Positions 14,915 through 23,229 of a stretch of 31,292 nt of DNA are shown in pieces. The notes under the pieces are model-generated. The model made no database searches and was not told the DNA's origin. It worked only from the letters and a program-made list of their open reading frames with translations. Location of the stretch: the NCBI GenBank assembly GCA_036266975.1, contig DATAWZ010000006.1, positions 1 to 31,292 on the forward strand, given 5' to 3'. How positions within the stretch are numbered: the stretch's first letter is position 1; every line of letters begins with the position of its first letter. The position numbers were made by a program, and so were the translations under genes. Source of the DNA: DATAWZ01 sp036266975. GTDB lineage: Bacteria > Actinomycetota > Thermoleophilia > Solirubrobacterales > Solirubrobacteraceae.

Positions 14915-15478
14915 GGGCTCGGGGGCGCCGTGCGACCCCGGCGCCCACAGCGACTCGTGCTCTTCGTTGACCCCGCGGGCGAGAATGAAGAGCAGGTCCG
15001 AGAGGCGGTTGAGGTACTTCAGCGGGTTCGGGCCGGCATCGGTCACCGCCAGCGCGCGCCGCTCGGCGCGCCGGCAGACCGTGCGGCACACGTGCAGCTG
15101 GGCGGCGGCGGGCGTCCCGCCGGGGATCACGAACGTCTTCAGCGGCTGGAGCTTGGCGTTGACCTCGTCGCAGGCCGCCTCGAGCCACTCCACGTACTCG
15201 TCGGTCACCCGCAGCCGGGTACGGCCGCCCTCGGCCGGCGGGACCGACAGATCGGCGCCCAGGTCGAGCAGGTCGCTCTGCACGCGCGCGAGCCATTCCG
15301 CGAAGCGCTCGGGCAGGCCACCGAGCGCGAGCGCGACGCCGAGCGCGGAGTTCAACTCATCAACGGTGCCGTAGGCCTCGACCCGCGGATGGTCCTTGGG
15401 GACGCGGCTCATGTCCCCCAGGTGGGTCTGGCCAGCGTCGCCGGTGCGCGTGTAGATCCGGGTCAGGTTGACGGTCAT
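14906..15478 (-). CDS. PduO-type cob(I)alamin adenosyltransferase
   Basis: A 190-aa enzyme that transfers the adenosyl group of ATP to cob(I)alamin, making adenosylcobalamin. The family signatures are all present: the N-terminal ATP-binding TRTGDAGQT, VEAYGTVDELNSALG, the Arg-rich CRTVCRRAERR, and YLNRLSDLLFILAR near the C-terminus. Length is normal. ATG 15478 is preferred; GTG 15484 is an alternative. The gene is divergent from pntAA with about 60 bp between them and converges on the PAP2 gene, sharing 9 bp with it. No B12-dependent enzyme is in the window, so its client is unknown. Confidence 0.93.
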   Translation of the reverse strand: MTVNLTRIYTRTGDAGQTHLGDMSRVPKDHPRVEAYGTVDELNSALGVALALGGLPERFAEWLARVQSDLLDLGADLSVPPAEGGRTRLRVTDEYVEWLEAACDEVNAKLQPLKTFVIPGGTPAAAQLHVCRTVCRRAERRALAVTDAGPNPLKYLNRLSDLLFILARGVNEEHESLWAPGSHGAPEPSA

Positions 15479-15521
15479 CGCCACCGCGAGTCTGACACAG
15501 CCGTAACGACGACGAATCGAC

Positions 15522-15527
15522 TACGCT
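15522..15527 (+). promoter_or_regulatory. candidate -10 box of the pnt operon
   Basis: TACGCT ends 10 nt before ATG 15538. No clear ribosome-binding site lies between them and no -35 box is at the standard distance. It is in the 59-bp divergent gap with the adenosyltransferase gene. Confidence 0.35.
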
Positions 15528-15537
15528 CCCGGCCCTG

Positions 15538-16668
15538 ATGAGGGTGGCTGCTCCCGTGGAGACCGCCGAGGGCGAGCGACGCGTGGCGCTCGTGCCCGAG
15601 GTCGTCAAGAAGCTGACCGGGCGAAACGCGCAGGTCTCGATCCAGGCGGGCGCCGGCGCTGGCGCCCTCATCCCCGACCGTGCGTTCACCGACGCCGGCG
15701 CAGACGTCACGGGCGACGCCGCCGCGGTCTGGAACGCCGACGTCGTGGTCAAGGTCGCGCCGCCGTCGGTCGAGGAGATCGGCCGGCTCGGCTCCAGCTC
15801 GATACTGGTCGGGTTCCTGGCCCCCCTCACCAGCCCGGCGGGCACCCGGGCGCTCGCCCAGGCGGGGGCGACCGCGTTCGCGATGGAGGCGATCCCGCGG
15901 ATCTCCAGGGCCCAGGCGATGGATGCCCTCTCCTCGCAGAGCAACGTCGCCGGCTACCGTGCCGCGCTGCTCGGCGCTCAGCACATGGGGCGCTTCTATC
16001 CGATGCTGATGACCGCGGCGGGCACCATCCCGCCGGCGAAGGTCCTGGTCCTGGGCGCCGGTGTCGCCGGGCTGCAGGCGTTGGCGACGGCGAAGCGGCT
16101 CGGCGCCCGTACGACCGGCTATGACGTGCGCCCGGAGGTCGCCGAGCAGGTCAAGTCGCTCGGAGCCGACTTCCTGGACCTCGGCGTCTCGGCGGCCGGC
16201 GAGGGCGGCTACGCCCGCGAGCTGACCGACGCCGAGCGCGCGCAGCAGCAGCAGGCGCTCACCGACGCGATCAAGGGCTACGACGTCGTCATCACGACCG
16301 CTCTGGTGCCCGGGCGCCCGGCGCCCAAGCTCGTCACCGCCGAGGCCGTCGAGGGCATGAAGCCGGGATCGGTGATCGTCGATCTGGCCGGCGAGTCGGG
16401 CGGCAACTGTGAGCTGACCGAGCCCGGCAAGGACGTGATCAAACACGACGTGGTGATCGTCTCGCCGCTGAACCTGCCCGCAAGCATGCCTGAGCACGCC
16501 TCGCAGCTCTACGCGCGCAACGTGCTGGCGCTGCTCGAGCTGATGGTCGACGAGAACGGCGCGCTGAAGCTCGACTGGGAGGATGAGGTGATCGCGGGGG
16601 CCTGCATCGTGCGCGAGGGCGAGATCGTCAACGCCGGGGCAAAGGCGGCGGTGGAGGCGGCGTCGTGA
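15538..16668 (+). CDS. pntAA: proton-translocating NAD(P) transhydrogenase, subunit alpha part 1
   Basis: A 376-aa soluble NAD(H)-binding subunit (domain I). The N-terminus MRVAAPVETAEGERRVALVP is typical of the alanine dehydrogenase/PntA family. The Rossmann fold lies at VLVLGAGVAGLQALATAKRL with the acidic end of the second strand in GYDVRPEV. ITTALVPGRPAPKLVT and GSVIVDLAGESGGNCELT are conserved family blocks. The enzyme couples hydride transfer between NADH and NADP+ to proton movement, supplying NADPH. It is the first of three genes overlapping by 4 bp. The split into three polypeptides is the Rhodospirillum type rather than the two-subunit E. coli type. Confidence 0.95.
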   Translation: MRVAAPVETAEGERRVALVPEVVKKLTGRNAQVSIQAGAGAGALIPDRAFTDAGADVTGDAAAVWNADVVVKVAPPSVEEIGRLGSSSILVGFLAPLTSPAGTRALAQAGATAFAMEAIPRISRAQAMDALSSQSNVAGYRAALLGAQHMGRFYPMLMTAAGTIPPAKVLVLGAGVAGLQALATAKRLGARTTGYDVRPEVAEQVKSLGADFLDLGVSAAGEGGYARELTDAERAQQQQALTDAIKGYDVVITTALVPGRPAPKLVTAEAVEGMKPGSVIVDLAGESGGNCELTEPGKDVIKHDVVIVSPLNLPASMPEHASQLYARNVLALLELMVDENGALKLDWEDEVIAGACIVREGEIVNAGAKAAVEAAS

Positions 16669-17105
16669 AGCTCCTCGCGCGCCACCATCTCGCGCAGGTC
16701 CTGCACGCCCACCACCTCGTGCTCGCCGGCTACGGGCGCAGCGGCTTCCTGGGACGGGTGACGCAATCGCCGCTGCTCGTCCATCAGGCCACCGGCGGCG
16801 GAACGCTGGTCACCGACCTCACCGTGCTCGTGCTCGCCGGGTTCGTCGGCTTCGTGGTGATCTCCAAGGTGCCCAACACGCTGCACACGCCGCTGATGTC
16901 GGGCACCAACGCGATCCACGGGATCGTGCTGCTCGGCGGACTGATCGCGTTCGGCTTTGCCGATCTGGGCACGCTGAGCAAGATCCTGCTCGTGATCGCG
17001 GTGGCGTTCGGGACGATCAACATCGTCGGCGGGTTCCTGGTCACCGACCGGATGCTCGAGATGTTCAAGTCCAAGCCGAAACCGCCCGGCAACGAGGAGT
17101 CGTGA
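16665..17105 (+). CDS. pntAB: NAD(P) transhydrogenase, subunit alpha part 2 (membrane)
   Basis: A 146-aa membrane subunit with three or four transmembrane segments (from LVTDLTVLVLAGFVGFVVIS). The conserved block is KVPNTLHTPLMSGTNAIHGI, which belongs to the proton channel domain. GTG 16665 overlaps pntAA by 4 bp (GTGA). From this start there is an extra His-rich N-terminal stretch of about 30 residues (HHLAQVLHAHHLVL) before the usual domain; GTG near 16758 would give the standard length. The overlap with pntAA favours the longer form. Confidence 0.9.
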   Translation: MKLLARHHLAQVLHAHHLVLAGYGRSGFLGRVTQSPLLVHQATGGGTLVTDLTVLVLAGFVGFVVISKVPNTLHTPLMSGTNAIHGIVLLGGLIAFGFADLGTLSKILLVIAVAFGTINIVGGFLVTDRMLEMFKSKPKPPGNEES

Positions 17106-18550
17106 TGCACGCGACCCTCGCGACGAGCTGGATCCAGGGCCAGAACTTCGTTCGTGCCCTGTACATCGTGGCCATCGCGCTGTTCATCCAGGGGCTGCGC
17201 GGGCTCTCCGGGCCGAGGACCGCGGTCAGCGGCAACCGGATCGCCGCGGTGGGCATGGCGATCGCCTTCGTGGCCACGCTGCTGGCCAAGGGCGAGCACA
17301 ACTGGGGCCTGATCGCGCTCGGCATCGCCCTGGGCACCGTGGTGGGGGTTCCCGCGGCCCGCCAGGTGAAGATGACGGCGATGCCGCAGATGGTGGCGTT
17401 GTTCAACGGCGTCGGGGGCGGGGCGGTCGCGCTGATCGCCTGGGTCGAGTTCCGGCATGACGGCTCGACCTACGGATCCACCGGGACGCACGCGGCGCTC
17501 CCCACCTACATCGCCGTCTTCTCCGTGTTCGCGGCGATCGTCGGCTCGATCTCCTTCTGGGGCTCGAACATCGCCTTCGGCAAGCTCAACGGACAGATCC
17601 CCGGACGACCGATCTCCTTCGGTTCGGCGCAGCAGATCGTCAACGGTGTGCTGCTCGTGCTCGCGCTGGCGGCCGGCATCGATCTGATTGCTGGCGCGCA
17701 TTCGCAGCTGCTGTTCATCGGGATGCTCATCGTGGCCGCGCTGCTCGGCAACGCGGTGGTCCTGCCGATCGGGGGGGCCGACATGCCGGTGGTGATCTCG
17801 CTGCTGAACGCGTTCACCGGCCTGTCGGCGGCAGCCACCGGCGTGGCCCTGAACAACCCGGCATTGATCGTGGCGGGGATGATCGTGGGCGCGTCGGGCT
17901 CCATCCTGACCAACCTGATGGCCGAGGCGATGAACCGGTCGATTCCGGCGATCGTCGCCGGCGGGTTCGGTGGGGGTGGCGCGGTCGAGGGCGCCTCGGG
18001 GGCCGGCGAGCACTCCGGCACGGTGCGCTCGACGAGCGCGGCCGACGCCGCGATTCAGATGGCCTACGCCAACCTGGTGGTGATCGTGCCCGGCTACGGA
18101 ATGGCGGTCGCCCAGGCGCAGCACGCGGTGCGCGAGCTCACCAAGGAGCTCGAGAAGCGCGGCGTTGAGGTCAAGTTCGCGATCCACCCGGTGGCGGGTC
18201 GCATGCCCGGGCACATGAACGTGCTGCTCGCCGAGGCCGATGTCCCCTACGACCAGCTGCGGGAGATGGACGACATCAACCCCGAGTTCCCCCGCGCCGA
18301 CGTCTCGCTGGTCATCGGCGCCAACGACGTGACCAACCCCGCCGCCAAGAACAACCCCGCGAGCCCGATCTTCGGCATGCCGATCCTCGAGGTCGCCGAT
18401 TCTCACTCGGTGATCGTCATCAAGCGCTCGATGAACCCCGGATTCGCCGGCATCGAGAACGAGCTCTACTTCGATCCGAAGACCTCGATGCTGTTCGCCG
18501 ACGCCAAGGCCGGCATCCAGGAGATCACCGCGGAGCTCGGCGCCCTGTAA
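17102..18550 (+). CDS. pntB: NAD(P) transhydrogenase, subunit beta
   Basis: A 482-aa subunit with eight or nine transmembrane segments forming the rest of the proton channel, followed by the NADP(H)-binding domain III (about residues 320-482). Domain III has VIVPGYGMAVAQAQHAV, HPVAGRMPGHMNVLLAEA, GANDVTNPAAKNNP and KRSMNPGFAGIENELYF, all family signatures. The start is GTG 17102 (4-bp overlap) or ATG 17105 (1-bp overlap). It ends at a strong hairpin at 18550-18579. Confidence 0.95.
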   Translation: MMHATLATSWIQGQNFVRALYIVAIALFIQGLRGLSGPRTAVSGNRIAAVGMAIAFVATLLAKGEHNWGLIALGIALGTVVGVPAARQVKMTAMPQMVALFNGVGGGAVALIAWVEFRHDGSTYGSTGTHAALPTYIAVFSVFAAIVGSISFWGSNIAFGKLNGQIPGRPISFGSAQQIVNGVLLVLALAAGIDLIAGAHSQLLFIGMLIVAALLGNAVVLPIGGADMPVVISLLNAFTGLSAAATGVALNNPALIVAGMIVGASGSILTNLMAEAMNRSIPAIVAGGFGGGGAVEGASGAGEHSGTVRSTSAADAAIQMAYANLVVIVPGYGMAVAQAQHAVRELTKELEKRGVEVKFAIHPVAGRMPGHMNVLLAEADVPYDQLREMDDINPEFPRADVSLVIGANDVTNPAAKNNPASPIFGMPILEVADSHSVIVIKRSMNPGFAGIENELYFDPKTSMLFADAKAGIQEITAELGAL

Positions 18551-18579
18551 GGGGCGGAGCGCTCCCGCGATCCGCCCCT
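18550..18579. terminator. hairpin between pntB and the converging SDR gene
   Basis: A 9-bp perfect inverted repeat (AGGGGCGGA / TCCGCCCCT) with a 12-nt loop begins at the last base of the pntB stop codon. TCTT follows on the plus strand. It probably ends transcription from both sides, since the SDR gene stops at 18593. Confidence 0.65.
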
Positions 18580-18592
18580 CTTGAGCGACGGT

Positions 18593-19336
18593 CTACTGGG
18601 CGGTCCAGCCGCCGTCGACCGCGATCACCTGGCCGGTGACGAACGCGGACTCGGGCTTGCCGAGATGGATCGCCATCGCCGCGATGTCGTCGGGCTTGCC
18701 CAGGCGCGCGACCGGGGTGAAGGCCTCGCAATGGGCGCGCAGCTCGTCGGTGATGTCGCCGAGGATCGGCGTCTCGATGATCCCCGGGCAGATCACGTTG
18801 ACGCGGATGCCGCTCTTGGCGTACTCGACCGCCGCCTGGCGGCTCATGCCGATCACGCCGCCCTTGGCCGCCGAATAGGTGAACACGTTGACCATGCCGA
18901 CCAGGCCGGCCACCGAGGAGACGTTGACGATCGCGCCGCCGCCGGCCTCGATCATGCTCGGCATGACCGCGCGCATCCCGTTGAAGTAGCCCTTGAGGTT
19001 GATCGAGATGACCCGATCCCACTGCTCGTCGCTCTGGTCGACCGCGTTGTCGAGGCCCTCGCTGACGACGCCGGCGTTATTGACCAGCAGGTCGATCTTC
19101 TCGTAGTCGCTCGTCGCCTGGCCGACGACCTCTTCCCAGGCGAGCGGGTCGCGGACGTCGAGGGGAGCGGCCGAGGCCTGGCCGCCTGCCGCCATGATCT
19201 CCTCGGCGACCTTGTCGTGGCCCTTGATGTCGGCGACGACGACGTTCATGCCCTCCTTCCCGGCACGCAGGGCGACGCCCCTGCCAATGCCGGAGCCGGC
19301 TCCGGTGATTAGTGCGGTGGCGCCTTGCAGACTCAT
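18593..19336 (-). CDS. SDR-family oxidoreductase (FabG-like)
   Basis: A 247-aa classical short-chain dehydrogenase: TGAGSGIG (11-18), NNAG (86-89), Ser140/141, Tyr154 and Lys158 (YSAAK). The Asp at the end of the second strand (VVADIKG) favours NAD(H). The C-terminus ends VTGQVIAVDGGWTAQ, as in 3-oxoacyl-ACP reductases and hydroxyacyl or sugar dehydrogenases. Substrate unknown. ATG 19336 has a strong ribosome-binding site (GAGGAGGAG). It is a single-gene unit with a possible promoter and operator upstream (19367-19408). It is a paralogue of the SDR at 13140. Confidence 0.88.
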   Translation of the reverse strand: MSLQGATALITGAGSGIGRGVALRAGKEGMNVVVADIKGHDKVAEEIMAAGGQASAAPLDVRDPLAWEEVVGQATSDYEKIDLLVNNAGVVSEGLDNAVDQSDEQWDRVISINLKGYFNGMRAVMPSMIEAGGGAIVNVSSVAGLVGMVNVFTYSAAKGGVIGMSRQAAVEYAKSGIRVNVICPGIIETPILGDITDELRAHCEAFTPVARLGKPDDIAAMAIHLGKPESAFVTGQVIAVDGGWTAQ

Positions 19337-19366
19337 CGGGACTCCTCCTCGGTGGTGTGAACGGCT

Positions 19367-19408
19367 ACGAAATGGACGTTCGTTTGCCGGCGTTCGGGCC
19401 GCAGTCTA
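19367..19408 (-). promoter_or_regulatory. possible -10 box and operator of the second SDR gene
   Basis: On the minus strand a TAGACT box (19408-19403) is followed by an inverted repeat ACGAA-CGTCCAT-TTCGT (19383-19367), placed downstream of the -10 as in the two PHA-related promoters. The sequence of the repeat differs from those operators, and no good -35 is present. Confidence 0.35.
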
Positions 19409-19919
19409 CGCAGCGAGTGAAGCGGCCGTCGGCGTCCTGGGGACCCGTGGGCCGGGACTCTGGACGGCAGGTCAAAGGGCGTGCCCGGTGAGGAGGCTCT
19501 CGCCGCGAACGGCCTCTCACCGCACCCTTGGGCTCCGCTAGCGCCCTCGCCGATGGTCGACTCGTGCCACGAGCGAACGTGCGGCTGCTCGCGCCCTGGA
19601 TGGCCACGGTCGACGTCGGCGGCCCGTTCGTGCTCGCCCCCCCCATCTGGGGACGATCCGCCGGGCCGGCCGCATCGTCGGGCGCTTCGTGCTGTCGGTC
19701 CAGGACGACGAGGCCTACGTGCTCCTGGCCCTCGGCTCATCGGCGTCGACGTGCTCGTGCGCCGCGGGTTCCCGCCAACTCCTCGGGACGGTGAGCCCGG
19801 GACCGCCCCGAGCCCCGGCGGAGGGACTCGCGGCCTACGCGGGCCATCGCTACGGCGCCTACTCGTTCAGCGCGCGCTTTCCCGTCCGGCAGCCTGCGCC
19901 TGAGCCTGCTCGTCCGTCT
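19384..19919 (+). other. gap of about 540 bp with a possible frameshifted gene remnant
   Basis: No convincing intact gene lies between the second SDR gene and the MFS gene. On the plus strand one frame reads plausibly from about 19573 (NVRLLAPWMATVDVGGPFVL). It reaches an 8-C tract at 19637-19644, and a different frame then continues with protein-like sequence (GRIVGRFVLSVQDDEAYVLL). Further on, GHRYGAYSFSARFP appears near 19850. This could be a decayed gene with a frameshift at the C-tract, or chance coding-like sequence in GC-rich DNA. No family was recognised. Confidence 0.25.
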
Positions 19920-19939
19920 GAGCTGACGACGGTCAGCTC
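19920..19939. terminator. hairpin at the 3' end of the MFS gene
   Basis: A 7-bp inverted repeat GAGCTGA / TCAGCTC with a 6-nt loop. The stop codon of the MFS gene (19933-19935) lies in its right arm. No T-tract, so a weak terminator at best. Confidence 0.4.
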
Positions 19940-21393
19940 GCCGCGCCGGCGGCCTGCGCGGCGACCCCCGCCGGCGAGGTATTCGTTCGGCACAGCAGCA
20001 CGACGGCGAGCAGCCCGCCGAGCACCGCGAAGCCGGCGGCGACGGCGAACGCGGTATCGAAGCCCGACGTGAGGGCGTGGGGCATCGCCGCCGGCGCGCC
20101 GTGGGCCGCGCGCACGAGCGAGGAGGTGCGGCTATTGGCGATCGTCGAGAGCAGCGCCAGGCCGATGGCGGCGCCGACCTGCTGGCTGGTGTTGAACAAT
20201 CCGGACGCGACGCCGGCCTCCTCGCCGCGGACTCCGGCGACGGCGAGGATCGTCAGGGCCACGAACGAGAGTCCGAGTCCGCAGGCGACGAGCAGCGAGG
20301 GTAGGAGCACGTTGCCGGTGAAGCTTCCGTGCGGCGGGACGCGACTGAACAGCACCAGCCCCCCGCCGAGCAGCGCGGCGCCGCCCAGCAGCGCCCAGCG
20401 TGGGCTGAAGCGATTGCTGATCGCCGACGCGCCGCCGGCGGCGAGGATGATTCCGACCGATAGCGGCACGTAGGACAGCCCGGCCTTCAGGGCCGAGTAG
20501 CCCAGCACCTGCTGCAGGTAGAGCGAGATGAAGTAGAACATCGAGTAGAGCGCCGCGCCGATCAGCAGGCCCACGACGTTGGCGCACAGGACCGAGCGGA
20601 TGGCGAAGATCCGCAGCGGCATCAGCGGCGCCCGCGATCGCCACTCCTGCAGCAGGAACACCGTCAGCAGGGCGGCCGCCTCGACGAGCAGGCACACGGT
20701 CCACGCGCTTCCCCACGGGTGGTGCGCCGTCTCGACGAGCGCGTAGACGAGTACGAGCAGCCCGATCGTGATCGACAGCGCGCCGCCGACGTCGTAGCCG
20801 GGCGGGCGCGCCGGTGGACGGGACTCGCGGATCAGCCGGGGGATGAGCGCGATCACCAGCGCGCCCACCGGCACGTTCACGAAGAACACCCAGCGCCAGG
20901 AGAGCTCGGTGGTGAGGATCCCACCGAGCAGCACGCCGGCGGCGCCGCCCGCGCCCGACAGCGCGCCCCACACCCCGAGGGCCTTGTTGCGTTCCTGGCC
21001 CTCGGTGAAGGTCGTCGAGACGATCGCCAGCGCGGCGGGCGACAGCGTCGCCGCCCCGAGCCCCTGCACGACCCGCGCCAAGATGATCTCGGTCTGGCTT
21101 TGGGCCAGCCCGCCGGCGAGCGAGGCCAGCGCAAACAGTCCCAGGCCGGCGATCAGGACTCGGCGGCGGCCGAGCAGGTCCGCGGCGCGCCCGCCGAGCA
21201 GCAGCATCCCGCCGAAGGTCAGCGTATAGGCGTTTACGACCCACTGCAGGTTGCTCTGCGAAAGGTGCAGGCCGCCCTTGATCGAGGGCAGCGCGACGTT
21301 GACGATCGACGCGTCGAGGATCACCATGAACTGCGCCGCGCACAGCAGGATCAGCGCCCGCCAGCGGCGCGGGTCCGGTGCGGATTCGTTCAT
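19933..21393 (-). CDS. MFS exporter, DHA2 (EmrB/QacA) type
   Basis: A 486-aa integral membrane protein with about 14 transmembrane segments, probably exporting drugs or other small molecules by proton antiport. Motifs: FMVILDASIVNVALPSI in segment 1 (the DHA2 motif with the acidic residue), WVVNAYTLTFGGMLLLGGRA, the loop motif GRRRVL (motif A), and GALSGAGGAAGVLLGGIL (antiporter motif C region). Length is normal for 14-segment members. ATG 21393 is used. It is divergent from glpD across a 144-bp gap with no regulator gene adjacent, so its inducer and substrate are unknown. Confidence 0.9.
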   Translation of the reverse strand: MNESAPDPRRWRALILLCAAQFMVILDASIVNVALPSIKGGLHLSQSNLQWVVNAYTLTFGGMLLLGGRAADLLGRRRVLIAGLGLFALASLAGGLAQSQTEIILARVVQGLGAATLSPAALAIVSTTFTEGQERNKALGVWGALSGAGGAAGVLLGGILTTELSWRWVFFVNVPVGALVIALIPRLIRESRPPARPPGYDVGGALSITIGLLVLVYALVETAHHPWGSAWTVCLLVEAAALLTVFLLQEWRSRAPLMPLRIFAIRSVLCANVVGLLIGAALYSMFYFISLYLQQVLGYSALKAGLSYVPLSVGIILAAGGASAISNRFSPRWALLGGAALLGGGLVLFSRVPPHGSFTGNVLLPSLLVACGLGLSFVALTILAVAGVRGEEAGVASGLFNTSQQVGAAIGLALLSTIANSRTSSLVRAAHGAPAAMPHALTSGFDTAFAVAAGFAVLGGLLAVVLLCRTNTSPAGVAAQAAGAAS

Positions 21394-21537
21394 CGGACGC
21401 CGACGCCTCGGGGGGCGCGGGCCGGCGGTTCAGATAAGCGGACGAAGGCTTCCACTTCCGGAGCGATGATACGCGGCCGGCAGCCGAGGGGCCGAGCGGC
21501 GGGCCGGCGGCGCGAGTCTGGTAAGAGTGCGGGTCGA

Positions 21538-23229
21538 GTGATCAGCCGCTCCGACGCTCTCGCCGCCCTGCAGTCCGAGCCCTTCGACGTCGTTGTGATC
21601 GGCGGGGGGATCACCGGTGCCGGGGTTGCCCTGGATGCCGCCAGCCGCGGCTACAGCGTCGCGCTGGTCGAGCGCCGCGACTTCGCCGCCGGGACCTCCA
21701 GCCGGTCTTCCAAGCTCGTTCACGGCGGCCTGCGGTACCTGCAGAACTTCGACTTGGGCCTCGTGCGCGAGGCGCTGCTCGAACGCCAGCTCATGGTCGC
21801 GTTGGCGCCCCATCTCGTGCGCCCGCTGCCGCTCGTCGTCGCCGCGTTCGAGGGCCAGCACCCCGACCGGCTGGTGGGGATGGGCCTGAACCTGTACGAC
21901 GTGATGAGCGTGGACCGGATCCGCGGCCGGCGCGGCCGCCGCCGAGCCGCGGGCAACGGCAGCAGCGGGGAGGCGGCGGCGTGGAGCCCTGAGCGACACC
22001 GCGTCGTGCCGGGCGAGGAGGTCCTCGAGCTGCTCCCCGCGCTCGCCGGCCGCGCACCCACCTCGGGCTACCTCTTCTACGACTGCCAGACCGATGACGC
22101 CCGGCTCGTGCTCACTGTGCTGGGCGAGGCCGAGCGGTTCGGCGCCATCTGCGCGGCCGGCGTGGAGGTCACCGAGCTGCTCGAGCGCGACGGGCGCGCG
22201 GTGGGCGTGCACACGCGCGACCTGGAGAGCGGCGAGGACGTCGACGTCATCGCCGACAACGTCGTCAACGCCACGGGGGTGTGGGCCGACCAGCTGCGGC
22301 CGGCTGAGCTGCACGACCAAGCCGAGGTTCCGCGCATCCGCCCGAGCCGCGGGACGCACATCACCCTGCGCCACGAGGATCTCCCGCTCGTGGCGGGCGC
22401 AATCGTTCCTACCGCCGACGGGCGTTCGCTGTTCGCGCTGCCCTGGCTGGGCCGCTCGCTGATCGGGACGACCGACAACGACTACGAGGGTCCGCTCGAG
22501 CACGTTCCGCCGTCCGAGGAGGACTTGGACTACCTGCTGGCGAACGTCAACGAGTTCTTCGGAGCCTCGCTCGATGTGGGGAACATCACCGGCGCCTACG
22601 CCGGCGTGCGCCCGCTGATCTCGACCGGTGACCCGCGCAAGTCCGTCGACATCTCCCGCCGGGCCGAGCTGTACGAAACGTCGAGCGGCATGATCACCAT
22701 CACCGGCGGCAAGCTCACCACCTGGCGGCGGATGGCCAAGATGACGGTCGACCGGCTCGTCGAGCGCGAGGCGCGCGATGCGCCGTGCCGCACCCACGAG
22801 ATCCCGCTGGGGGCGACCGTGGCCCCTGAGGACCTCCCACGCGTGGAGGGCGTCGCGCCCGAGGCCTATCCCGCGCTCGCGGGGCGCTACGGCTTCGCCG
22901 CCGGGGAGGTGCTCGCGGTTGCCGCCGAGCGGGGCGAGCTCACCCAGCCGATCGTCCCCGGCCTGCCCGACCTGCTCGCCGAGGTCGTCGTGGCCGCGCG
23001 CCGCGAGCAGGCGCGCTCGATCGGCGACGTGATGCTGCGTCGCACCCGCCTCGGTCTGCTTGCCGCGCGCGAGCTGCTGTGCGATGGGGACGGGCCCCTG
23101 CAACGAGTGGCCGACACGCTCGCCGGCGAGCTCGGCTGGGACCCGATCCGCATGGCGGCGGAGATCGAGCGCTTCCGGGTCGAGGCCAGGGCCGAGGGAA
23201 TCGTGCCCCTCGCGCCAGAGGTCGCGTGA
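21538..23229 (+). CDS. glpD: glycerol-3-phosphate dehydrogenase (FAD, GlpD/GlpA type)
   Basis: A 563-aa flavoenzyme that oxidises glycerol-3-phosphate to dihydroxyacetone phosphate at the membrane and passes electrons to quinone. The FAD motif GGGITGAG is at 22-29. Family signatures follow: TSSRSSKLVHGGLRYLQ, SGYLFYDCQTDDARLVL, NATGVWADQLR, the substrate region PSRGTHITL, and ALPWLGRSLIGTTDNDYEG, with GGKLTTWRRMA near the end of the dehydrogenase domain. The C-terminal DAO domain is present. A basic insert (RGRRGRRRAAGNGSSGE) interrupts the region after residue 125. GTG 21538 is chosen; the frame runs far upstream but only as the shadow of the MFS gene. TAAGAG at 21522-21527 could be a -10 for a leaderless transcript. 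The next gene overlaps the stop by 4 bp. Confidence 0.92.
   Translation: MISRSDALAALQSEPFDVVVIGGGITGAGVALDAASRGYSVALVERRDFAAGTSSRSSKLVHGGLRYLQNFDLGLVREALLERQLMVALAPHLVRPLPLVVAAFEGQHPDRLVGMGLNLYDVMSVDRIRGRRGRRRAAGNGSSGEAAAWSPERHRVVPGEEVLELLPALAGRAPTSGYLFYDCQTDDARLVLTVLGEAERFGAICAAGVEVTELLERDGRAVGVHTRDLESGEDVDVIADNVVNATGVWADQLRPAELHDQAEVPRIRPSRGTHITLRHEDLPLVAGAIVPTADGRSLFALPWLGRSLIGTTDNDYEGPLEHVPPSEEDLDYLLANVNEFFGASLDVGNITGAYAGVRPLISTGDPRKSVDISRRAELYETSSGMITITGGKLTTWRRMAKMTVDRLVEREARDAPCRTHEIPLGATVAPEDLPRVEGVAPEAYPALAGRYGFAAGEVLAVAAERGELTQPIVPGLPDLLAEVVVAARREQARSIGDVMLRRTRLGLLAARELLCDGDGPLQRVADTLAGELGWDPIRMAAEIERFRVEARAEGIVPLAPEVA

Noticed and set aside
16784..18406. 540-residue minus-strand frame opposite pntB
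   Set aside because: Composed of His/Arg/Asp/Gly runs with no fold; pntB on the other strand is unmistakable.
14906..18550. A cobalamin-linked operon joining the adenosyltransferase with pnt
   Set aside because: The adenosyltransferase is on the opposite strand and divergent from pntAA, so they share only an intergenic region; no B12-dependent enzyme is present.
20719..21537. Long upstream extension of the glpD frame
   Set aside because: It is Arg/Asp/Gln-rich shadow sequence opposite the MFS gene. The GlpD fold begins after GTG 21538.
23079..23225. Upstream extension of the secreted-protein frame
   Set aside because: It overlaps the end of glpD and is not protein-like. A normal signal peptide starts at GTG 23226.
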